64,000 nucleotides of DNA, taken from NCBI GenBank assembly GCA_033032865.1, contig JAWHQI010000028.1:7769001-7833000 (forward strand). Reading direction: 5' to 3'. Of this stretch, positions 1 through 9,557 are shown in pieces. The stretch's first letter is position 1; every line of letters starts with the position of its first letter. The position numbers were made by a program, and so were the translations under genes. Source of the DNA: Dactylorhiza incarnata (lineage: Eukaryota > Streptophyta > Magnoliopsida > Asparagales > Orchidaceae). The notes under the pieces are model-generated. The model worked only from the letters and a program-made list of their open reading frames with translations, was not told the origin of the DNA and searched no databases.

Positions 1-87
1 AGTTGTCTCCTGCATGACGTGGCATCATGAAGTGTATTTTCTCTTACTCTGATATTCCTAAATTCTGAGAAAATGCTGGTTGTGACA
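1..87 (+). repeat. 3' end of the 5' LTR of element G (Tekay gypsy)
   Basis: These bases match the end of the LTR at 23345-23439 with a few substitutions and stop at the same terminal CA. A primer binding site follows, so this is the right edge of the upstream LTR of G. The rest of this LTR lies outside the window. Confidence 0.85.
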
Positions 88-194
88 GTTGGTATCAGAG
101 CTAGGTTGTTCGACAAGTCGGTCGAGCAACAAATTATGATATAGAGTAGTTGTTTTGGTTCCATTGCATACACACACCGATGTGTCATCAGTAC
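88..194 (+). promoter_or_regulatory. PBS and start of the internal leader of element G
   Basis: The stretch from 89 reads TTGGTATCAGAGCTAGGTT, the usual complement of the 3' end of initiator tRNA-Met used by many plant LTR elements. The leader is cut at 194 by element A and resumes at 15278. AGTAC at 190-194 is the left copy of the target site duplication of A. Confidence 0.85.
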
Positions 195-370
195 TGACGA
201 GTAATTTATTTACTCATCTTTTAGTTTAGGTTTATTATGTTTTTAATATAAAATCATGTTATTTATAGGAATTTTATCATATAAATCCTTCCATTGTTTA
301 TTTCATAAGCTAACTTAAGTTTATTTTTTGTTTTCAGGTTTTCTGTTATGTTTCGAGCAAAAAGTTAAAT

Positions 371-825
371 TACACACCCCAGGTCACGGGCGTGACCATG
401 GGCGTGTAACCTACGAAGTATTCCAGACCTGCTTCTGCCACTCCGGGGGCGCTCCGTGAAGATTTCGCCAAGTACACGCCCCAGGTCACGTGCGTGACCA
501 AGGGCGTGACCCAGTGTCATGGCCGCGACTCGCCACAGCATCCAGAGCACGCCAGCCACATCATTTAAAATTACACGCCCCAGGTCACGGGCGTGACCTG
601 GGGGCGTGACATCCTGTCACGGGCGTGACTCTTTCCGCGCCAAGTTCCCGCCGAAGCTTCCCGCCAGCAGCAAGTTTTACAGATTACACGCCCCAGGTCA
701 CGGGCGTGACCTAGGGCGTGACGCGTCCGAAACGCCTGCATTGAAACCAGAAGGCGCCCTTCCCGCACCCAGCCGATCACGCCCCTTACACGCCCTTGGT
801 CACGGCCGTGACCAAGGGCGTGTAA
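371..825 (+). repeat. Array of five hyphenated palindromes in the U3 of element A
   Basis: Copies lie at about 371-408, 473-510, 572-610, 685-721 and 786-825, spaced near 100 bp. Each has outer arms ACACGCCC and GGGCGTGT and inner arms GGTCACG and CGTGACC. The last copy is a perfect 40-bp palindrome whose half-site is TTACACGCCCTTGGTCACGG, ending 15 bp before the TATA box. The 3' LTR has the matching set between about 8770 and 9225. Confidence 0.9.
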
Positions 826-840
826 CACCAAATTTTCAGC

Positions 841-848
841 TATAAAAG
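841..848 (+). promoter_or_regulatory. TATA box of the element A 5' LTR
   Basis: TATAAAAG lies directly downstream of the palindrome array, at the position expected for the Pol II promoter of the element. The same motif is at about 9241 in the 3' LTR. Confidence 0.75.
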
Positions 849-1257
849 GGCAGCTCCTCCAGATGATCAACACACTTGTTTTTGGAGTCGAAGCCTCCAT
901 TTTCTGCATTATTTCTACTGTTTTGGGTAATCTAGTTTTACTTTTCTTGCACTTGTAATTTCCCTTTCAATAGTTGTAATTCCTCTTTTGAATTAATAAA
1001 ATTTAGTGTTGTTTTATTCATCCATTTCTCTAAAGTTTGTCCACCTTCTCTTCAATAGTTATAATTTTCAAGATAAGTTACTTTTCTTTTTGCAACCAAA
1101 TCAAAGTTTTATTTGATAGAACAATAGAGATCTTCTTGAGTAAGAGTAATCAACACGCCCAGATTTTTATACGACCTTGGTTTTATAACCTATACTACAT
1201 TCGATACGGTGCACTTGCCGTTATCGTTTGCGGATATAGTTTCGCTCATCAAGTTTT

Positions 1258-1275
1258 TGGTGCCGTTGCCGGGGA
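1258..1275 (+). promoter_or_regulatory. PBS of element A (tRNA-Asp type)
   Basis: TGGTGCCGTTGCCGGGGA lies a few bases after the 5' LTR. It is complementary, with one change, to the 3' end of plant tRNA-Asp, the primer typical of Athila and related elements. Confidence 0.85.
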
Positions 1276-1363
1276 TCTGAGTTGAAATTTCGAAAGAGAA
1301 TATCTATTGGCTTTATCGCTTCCTTCCTTCTCTTATTTTTTTTTATTCATTCAAGGTGTAACT

Positions 1364-1460
1364 AAATTCCTAGAAAGGACGCTTTGGGCTTGAATTCCCA
1401 TCATAGCCTCTAGTACCTTGAAAACCCTTCACCGGGCAGATCTTGGGAAGTCCAGGACTA
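1364..1460 (+). repeat. Leader copy of a direct repeat found at both ends of the internal region of A
   Basis: About 95 nt of the 5' leader (key part GGACGCTTTGGGCTTGAATT) recur at 7133-7231, after pol. The copies differ at about ten positions. Both contain TTCCC and GGGAA blocks that could pair. Function unknown. Confidence 0.85.
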
Positions 1461-1556
1461 ATCTTAATTCACCTAAAAAAAAGTAATAAATATTTTTTTC
1501 TAAAATTTTACTTTGTTTTTCTCTCTCACCTCTTTCTCTTTTTTTCTTCTTGGTTT

Positions 1557-4500
1557 ATGACCCGACACAACTCGTCAGCTAATTTTGAATTTGGTTTTGA
1601 TCCGGAAATCGAGCGCACCTTGCGGCGGCGTCTCCGATTTAGTGATCTTCCTATAATTCGCGAAGAATCGGTCGGAGAAACAAACGAGGAAATAATGGCT
1701 GATCCCATCCATAATGAGGCTCCGCTACGGACCATGTCCTATTATGTGAGACCAAGTTGGGAGGGTACACAATCCATCATTATTCGCCCGACTGTGGCGA
1801 ATAATAATTTTGAAATTAAAACGAGTATCATTCAGTATGTCCAGCAATCCGTCATTTTTGACGGGTTACCGGATGAAGATCCTAATCTGCATTTGTTTAA
1901 TTTTTTTGGAAATTTGCAATACATTTAAAATTAATGGCGTCACCGATGACGCCATTCGTTTGCGTTTATTTCCTTTTTCTTTGCAGAATAAGGCCAAGCA
2001 GTGGTTGGCCACTCTTCCTAGTGGCTCAATCACTACATGGGCCGAAATGGTGGAGAAATTTTTAACAAAATATTTTCCACCGGCAAAATCCGCTAAATTA
2101 CGTACGGACATTCTCTCGTTCATGCAAATCGAATCGGAGTCTCTCTACGACACATGGGAGCGCTTTAAGGAACTTTTGCGGAGATGTCCTCACCATGCAC
2201 TTCCCGTATGGCAACAAGTTCAGACTTTCTACAATGCTTTGAATCTCCAAACGAGGCAAATGATTGATGCGGCAGCGGGGGGGACCCTTAATAATAAAAC
2301 CCCCGAAGCTGCTCAAGAGTTTTTTGAGGAGATGACCATGAATGCCTATCAGTGGAATGCGCCACGGTCGCGTCCTAATAAGCCGACCGGACTTTTTGAA
2401 GTCGAGGTCATCCCTAACTTAGCGCAACAAGTAGAAATGCTCACAAAACATTATGTGACGGAGATGACTGCTCCCTCCGCCACAAATGGGGCCAATAATT
2501 ATAATAAGTTCAATAATTTGAACAATAATTTCATTCACGAGCAAGTTGATTATATGGGGAACTCTTATCGCCCTCCTTATAACCCGAATAATAATCTTCC
2601 GTTTAACAATAGTTATAATCCGGGTTTAAGGAATCATCCTAATTTTTCTTGGAGCAACCCCAATAATGCTCAACTCCCACCACTAACAAATTCTCCTGGA
2701 TTCGCTCGACCACAACCACCAAAGGCCTCTTCACTTGAAGAGGTCTTCACCAAATATGCCGCCTCTACTGATTCCAATATCCGGAACCTTTCCGGATCTA
2801 TAAAAAGCTTAGAAAATCAAATTGGACAGCTCGCCAAGATGTTCTCCGAACGCCAGCATGGAGCTCTGCCGGGCAATACTGAGCCCAATCCAAGGAAGAG
2901 CGCCAACGCAATTACCCTCCGCAGCGGAAAGGAGGTAAAAAGTTCAAATTTGGCCGAGCCTGAGGTAAACGTTTCAACTCCACCCCCGCTTTTAAATTCT
3001 TCCGATTTAGCTCCGCGCATTATTCAAACGCCTTCAATTCTGTATCCTTCTAAATTTCAAAATGAGCGCATCGAGGAGCAGTATAAAAAATTTATAAATA
3101 TTTTAAAACAAATTCAAATCAATGTACCATTTTGCGAGGCGCTCTCTCAAATGCCTAAATACGCAAAATATCTCAAGGATTTATTATCAAATAAAAAGAA
3201 GCTTAAAGATATTTCGCGTGTTTCTCTTAACGCAGAATGTTCGGCGGTAGTTCTAAATAAATTGCCGGAAAAATTAAATGATCCAGGGCGGTTTTCCATC
3301 CCGTGTTTGTTCGGCAATTATTTAATTAAACACGCCTTGGCCGATCTAGGGGTGAGCATAAATCTTATGCCGATCTCTTTATTTAAGAAGCTTGGTTTGG
3401 GCACCCCAAGCCCAACCAATATAAGCATCCAACTAGCGGATCGGTCCGTAAAGTATCCAATCGGGACCATAGAAGATGTGCTTGTGAAGGTTGACAAGTT
3501 TATCATCTCGGTAGACTTTGTCATCCTCGATATCGAAGAGGACGCCGAAGTACCACTCATACTCGGCCGGCCCTTCCTAGTCACCGCTCGGGCTATAATT
3601 GACGTAAGTAACGGAAACCTACTCCTACAAGTTGGGGAGGACGAAGTTACTTTTAATATAAATCAATCAATGAGAAATGCGCTTCCGAACGACGACTCTT
3701 GCTTTATCTTAGAGACAAATTTTGAAGAAGAAATAACATCGTTTTCTGAAATAATTTCGCCTAAATTTGAAAATCCGGAAATTGCAAATTTATTTTGTTT
3801 AGAAGAAATAACTCGGCCACCTAAATTTGAAGAAGTAAAATCAAATATTTCTAAAATAAAAACATCTTACGAGGAGCCACCGAGTTTAGAACTAAAACAA
3901 TTACCGGATCATCTAAAATATGTTTTTTTAGAAGGAAATTCAAAATTACCCATAATTATTTCTTCTGCGCTTAATGATTCGGAAATTTCCGAATTACTTA
4001 AAATTTTAAATAACCACCGTCACGCTATTGCGTGGCAAATTTCTGATATAAAAGGTATAAATCCCTCATTCTGCACGCATAAAATAAATCTTGAAAATTA
4101 TTCTCGCGCCACTATTCAGCCTCAACGACGCTTAAATCCTAATATGAAGGATGTCGTTAAGGTCGAAATTATAAAATTATTAGACGCGGGGATTATTTAT
4201 CCAATTTCTAATAGCACTTGGGTTAGCCCGGTGCAAGTCGTGCCTAAGAAGGGCGGAATCACAGTAGTAGAAAACGAAAATAACGAGTTAATCCCAACCC
4301 ATACTGTTACGGGTTGGCGGGTATGCATCGATTATAGGAAATTAAATGATGCTACCCGCAAGGATCATTTTCTGTTGCCCTTCATTGAACAAATTTTAGA
4401 ACGTTTATCCGGTCACTCGCACTATTGTTTTCTTAATGGTCTTTCGGGATATTTCCAAATCCCAATTGCGCCCGAAGACCAAGAGAAAACCACCTTCACT

Positions 4501-6795
4501 TGTCCATTCGGCACCTTCGCATATCGAAGAATGCATTTTGGGCTTTGCAACGCGCCAGCTACATTTCAAAGATGTATGCTGGCAATTTTTAATGAATTAG
4601 TTGAGGACGTCATGGAAGTTTTCATGGACGATTTTTCAGTTTATGGCGATTCCTTTAAAAATTGTCTAAAAAATCTTGATCGTGTTCTTCAACGCTGCGA
4701 AGACACGAATCTGGCACTCAACTGGGAGAAGTGTCATTTTATGGTCCGTGAGGGATTAGTCCTCGGACATAAGATTTCTAGTAAAGGGATCGAGGTCGAT
4801 AGGGCCAAGATCGAAGTTATAGAAAAACTCCCTCCGCCTACTAATATTAAATCTATTAGGAGTTTTTTAGGACATGCGGGTTTCTATAGACGGTTTATTA
4901 AATATTTTTCAAAAATTACAAAACCGTTAACGCATCTTTTAGAAAAAGAAACCACGTTTATCTTTGATGAAGAATGTTCTAAGGCGTTCATAAAAAAAAA
5001 TGAACTTATCAAATCGCATATTTTAATTTCACCAGATTGGTCTCTTCCGTTCGAAATCATGTGCGATGCAAGCGATTTTGCCGTAGGTGCGGTCTTGGGC
5101 CAAAGGATGAATAAATACTTTCACCCAATTTATTACGCAAGCAAAACGCTTACATCCGCCCAAGCTAATTATACTACGACGGAAAAAGAACTTATAGCGA
5201 TCGTTTTTGCTTTTGATAAATATCGTTTGTACATAACGCTATCAAAAATTATTGTTTTTATAGATCACTCCGCACTCCGGTACTTGCTAGATAAAGGGGA
5301 TGCCAAGCCCCGACTATTGAGATGGATCCTACTCTTGCAAGAATTCAATTTGGAGATCCGAGACAAGAAAGGAGCGGAGAATTTGGCAGCCGACCACCAC
5401 TCAAGACTGGAGAACCCGACAGCAGGAGCACTAGTGGAGGCCGACATAGATGATAAATTCCCTGAAGAGCGCCTCCTCGCCATCGAAAAGGTAACGACTT
5501 ATTCCACCCCTTGGTACGCGGATTTGGCCAACTATTTAGTGGGCCGGGTCCTACCAAAAGATTTTTCAAGTCAGCAAAAGAAGAAATTCTTTTCAGATTT
5601 GAAAAATTATTTTTGGGAAGACCCCTTTTTATTTCGTGTCTGCGCGGACAAAGTGGTAAGAAGGTGTATTTCGGGCAAGGAAGGCGTCCAAATATTGCGG
5701 CACTGCCACGAAGGACCAGCCGGTGGACACTACCAAGCAAACCGGACCGCAAGAAAAACGCTAGAGGCGGGCTTCTATTGGCCCACCTTATTCAAAGATG
5801 CTCATAATTTTGTGAGTAATTGTGATCGGTGCCAACGGTCAGGTAACATTTCTAGCCGAGACGAAATGCCCCAAAATATTTTTATAGAATGTGAGATTTT
5901 TGATCTTTGGGGAATAGATTTCGTAGGTCCTTTATCCTCTTCTTTAAATAATAAATATATTCTTGTTGCGGTCGATAACGTGTCAAGGTGGGCGGAAGCA
6001 CAAGCTTTCCCCACTAACGACGCGAGAGTCGTCGTAAATTTTTTAAAAAAATTATTTTCGCAATTTAGCACACCCCGAGCACTAATTAGTGATCGGGGCA
6101 CACATTTCTGTAACAACCAACTTGCTAAAATTTTAGCAAAGTATGGAGTTACCCACAAGCTATCTACCGCCTATCACCCATAAGCAAATGGCCAAGTGGA
6201 GGTGGTGAATCGCGAACTAAAAAGAATTTTAGAAAAAACTGTCTCCGTTAATAGGAAGGACTGGTCGCTAAAATTAGACGACGCACTATGGGCCTATCAG
6301 ACAGCGTACAAAACCGCCATCGGATGTACACCGTACGGATTAGTCTATGGAAAAGCGTGCCATTTACCGGTAGAATTAGAACATTGTGCATTCTGGGCGC
6401 TAAAATTTTTAAACTTAGATTTGAACTTAGCCTCCGATCAATGAAAATTTCAAATTAATGAATTAGACGAATGACGTGCAAACGCCTATGAAAATAATAA
6501 ATTTTACAAGGAGCACACCAAGTTTTACCATGACAAAAAAATAAAATTTCCAAAATCTTTTTCACCGGGAGACTTAGTCCTTTTATATAATTCTAGATTA
6601 AAACTTTTTCCGGAAAAATTAAAATCCCGATGGTCCGGCCCTTTTGTTGTAAAAGAGGTTTGGCCATATGGGACCGTGCTAATAGAGCACCCGGATCAAG
6701 GCCTTTTGAATGTTAACGAACATCGATTGAAATTATATCATTCTGGCGACCCAGCGCCCGGCAAAATTGAAAAGCTTAACCTCACAAACTTGTAG
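1557..6795 (+). pseudogene. Element A gag-pol, frameshifted and interrupted
   Basis: A polyprotein in the order Gag, protease, RT, RNase H, integrase. The ATG at 1557 starts the Gag N-terminus. The reading frame shifts at the T7 run 1901-1907 and continues in the frame open from 1810 to 6183. Gag resembles the Athila retrotransposon gag domain (WERFKELLRRCPHH). A protease-like segment (ALADLGVSINLMP) follows near 3335, then RT with VFMDD near 4617, RNase H from about 5040 and an integrase with zinc-binding region (CDRCQ), DFVGP and ISDRGTHF. Stops interrupt it at 6181 (TAA, just before the catalytic Glu region), 6442 and 6472 (both TGA). The C-terminal part is readable to the TAG at 6793. I found no CCHC zinc knuckle. 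It is not functional as it stands. Confidence 0.88.
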
Positions 6796-6837
6796 AACGC
6801 CACTTAGTCAAGCTACGCGACGGTAAACAAAGCGATT

Positions 6838-6853
6838 TTGGGAGGCAACCCAA
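6838..6853 (+). other. Conserved small hairpin after pol in element A
   Basis: TTGGG-AGGCAA-CCCAA forms a 5-bp stem with a 6-nt loop, 42 nt after the pol stop. Element C has the same motif with a changed but still paired stem (40320-40335). Confidence 0.6.
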
Positions 6854-7132
6854 CATTTTCTTTTGTTTGTTTTGTTTAACTTAATTTTGCAGGTTTCATT
6901 TTCTGTCCGGCAACCTCGTCTACCGATCAAGGAAGCCCTCTTCACCCTTTAGCCACTTATTTATTTTTCTTTCTTTTTGTTGTTTTCTTTATTTCATTTT
7001 CTAAGAAAAAAAAAGTTTAATTACTGCTTTTATCTTCTTACTTAATTTTAAACATTGGGGACAATGTTTAATTTTAAGTATGGGGGTGTAGCATAGCTTT
7101 CTTTGTAGTTTTACTTGAAAAAAAATTGAAAT

Positions 7133-7231
7133 TAAATTTCTTGGAAAGGACGCTTTGGGCTTGAATTCCCATCATAGCCTCTAGTACCTTGCGAGCCCTT
7201 CACCGGGTTGACCTTGGGAAGTCCAAGAACT
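7133..7231 (+). repeat. 3' copy of the internal direct repeat of element A
   Basis: Matches the leader sequence 1364-1460 over nearly its whole length. It lies 1.36 kb before the 3' LTR, so both copies would be in the genomic RNA. Confidence 0.85.
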
Positions 7232-8578
7232 AAAAAAAAAAATCTATTAGGAAATGTTCTTTTTATTCATCAAAACTCCCACTTGCTAAATTATAAGTTC
7301 TAAGTAGACTGTTTTTCATATGGACTAAAAATAATTTTGTGCTAGAATAGTTTTTGAAACTTTTGAGTAAAATTATTGACTCATGTAGTGCTCCTAGTCA
7401 TATGCTTGCATGTGAGTAGGGTTTGGGTAAAATTAATTTCTTGGCATAAATCTAAAATTATGTTTTATTAAATTGCGTAGTAATAATTTATTTTACTTTT
7501 AATTCGAATCCAGTCTTATCCAAAAGTAATTTAGGTGAGTGTGTAGAAGATTGTTAGAAAGCTATTACTCGAATTGAACAAAAGGGTGTCTTTTCTCGAT
7601 GTCTAGAACTTGCCCCAAGCTATTTTCGAAAAATGTGCACTTTAGACAAATTAACTTTACGGAAATGATTTAGGCCTTTCTTTGGATAGTTTGAGCCGTT
7701 GCACCCAACCTAATTTTACCACCATTGTTCACACAAATTTGAGCCTTACACCTTTACTTGATCCACCTTCATCATTTCGGCACCAAAGCTAAAAAGCCCA
7801 AAACCCAAATGAACACTTTTAAATTTTGAGCTAAAATGAAAATGAAAAAAAAAAGGGTACAATTCTATGAAAGAAAAAAAAATTATGGGTATCAATTCAA
7901 AAGAAATGTTTAAATCTCAAAAAGCAATAATCTCATAATGATATGCGGCCTAGGTATGCACATGCATACTTGGAATGATCCCAATTATGAAGATTCGTGA
8001 TTTAAATAAAAGAGTGTGAGAGTGTTTCCCCTTAGAAAAAATATGAGTATGAGGGTAAAGCTTCATTATTTTGTGGTAGTCATCATTTTCTTTTAGCTCA
8101 AAATTTTTTGTTTAAGTGAAATGCGCCTTCATGTTTATCATTGTTCACCTCACCCTTAAACCCAAGCCTTAAAATATACCCTATTTAAGTCCTAAAGATC
8201 CATAGAGTCGATTTAGCTCGAAGTGTAGTGGAGAAAGTGCAAACGGGCAAGCCTATGGCCGTCGACATTGATGGATTTCTTTGGAGGCCACCCTGAGCGT
8301 TCAAGTCTAGTAATTTAAATCTCAGCAATCACGCTATTTTCTCCTTTTACATGACTTTTTGATTGACCGTTGACTCATCTAAAAAGTGAAAATAAACAAT
8401 TATAACGCAGTTTGAATATTTCATAAATTAGTATTTATGCCAAGAACGTCTTTTTACTAAAACATTTACGCATGTCAGCATAGAACTTTGCATTTTACTC
8501 TCTAGTTTTCATTATTCTGTCTTGCATTAATTTTTTTTACCCTTATGAAGAATGGTTTGCTCGGGACGAGCAATGAGT

Positions 8579-8593
8579 AAGTATGGGGGTATT
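8579..8593 (+). promoter_or_regulatory. Polypurine tract of element A
   Basis: AAGTATGGGGGT lies directly before the 3' LTR start TGATGAG, where plus-strand DNA synthesis would be primed. Confidence 0.75.
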
Positions 8594-9557
8594 TGATGAG
8601 TAATTTATTTACTCATCTTTTAGTTTAGGTTTATTATGTTTTTAATATAAAATCATGTTATTTATAGGATTTTTATCATATAAATCCTTCCATTGTTTAT
8701 TTCATAAGCTAACTTAAGTTTATTTTGTGTTTTCAGGTTTTCTGGGCTGTTTCGAGCAAAAAGTTAAATTACACGCCCCAGGTCACGGGCGTGACCATGG
8801 GCGTGTAACCTACGAAGTATTCCAGACCTGCTTCTGCCACTCCGAGGACGCTCCGTGAAGATTTCGCCAAGTACACGCCCTAGGTCACGGGCGTGACCAA
8901 GGGCGTGACCCAGTGTCACGGCCGCGACTCGCCACAGCATCCAGAGCACGCCAGCCACGTCATTTAAAATTACACGCCCCAGGTCACGGGCGTGACCTGG
9001 GGGCGTGACATCATGTCACGGGCGTGACTCTTTCCGCGCCAAGTTCCCGCCGAATCTTCCCGACAGCAGCAAGTTTTAAAGATTACACGCCCCAGGTCAT
9101 GGGCGTGACCTAGGGCGTGACGCGTCCGAAATGCCTGCATTGAAACCAGAAGGCGCCCTTCCCGTACCCAGCCGATCGCGCCCCTTACACGCCCTTGGTC
9201 ACGGGCGTGACCAAGGGCGTGTAACACCAAATTTTCAGCTATAAAAGGGCAGCTCCTCCAGATGATCAAGACACTTGTTTTTGGAGTCGAAGCCTCCATT
9301 TTCTGCATTATTTCTACTGTTTTGGGTAATCTAGTTTTACTTTTTCTTGCACTTGTAATTTCTCTTTCAATAGTTGTAATTCCTCTTTTGAATTAATAAA
9401 ATTTAGTGTTGTTTTATTCATCCATTTCTCTACAGTTTGTCCACCTTCTCTTCAATAGTTATAATTTTCAAGTTAAGGTCATTTTCTTTTTGCAACCAAA
9501 TCAAAGTTTTATTTGATAGAACAATAGAGATCTTCTTGAGTAAGAGTAATCAACACG
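8594..9557 (+). repeat. 3' LTR of element A, left part
   Basis: Homologous to 195-1153. It includes the palindrome array (about 8770-9225) and a TATA box near 9241. It is interrupted at 9557 by element B. Confidence 0.88.

Larger units (their letters stand above)
195..1251 (+). repeat. 5' LTR of element A
   Basis: This 1057-bp LTR starts TGACGAG and ends CTCATCA. It carries five hyphenated palindromes (371-824), then a TATA box at 841, then a likely polyadenylation signal AATAAA at 995-1000. That order is the expected U3-R-U5 layout. Compare the 3' LTR at 8594-9557 plus 15185-15277. Confidence 0.9.
6796..8593 (+). other. Non-coding 3' region of element A
   Basis: 1.8 kb between the pol stop and the 3' LTR with no long ORF, so there is no env-like gene. 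It holds a small hairpin at 6838-6853, a PPT-like motif AAGTATGGGGGTGT near 7076-7089, the second copy of the leader repeat (7133-7231) and the PPT proper at 8579-8590. Confidence 0.75.
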
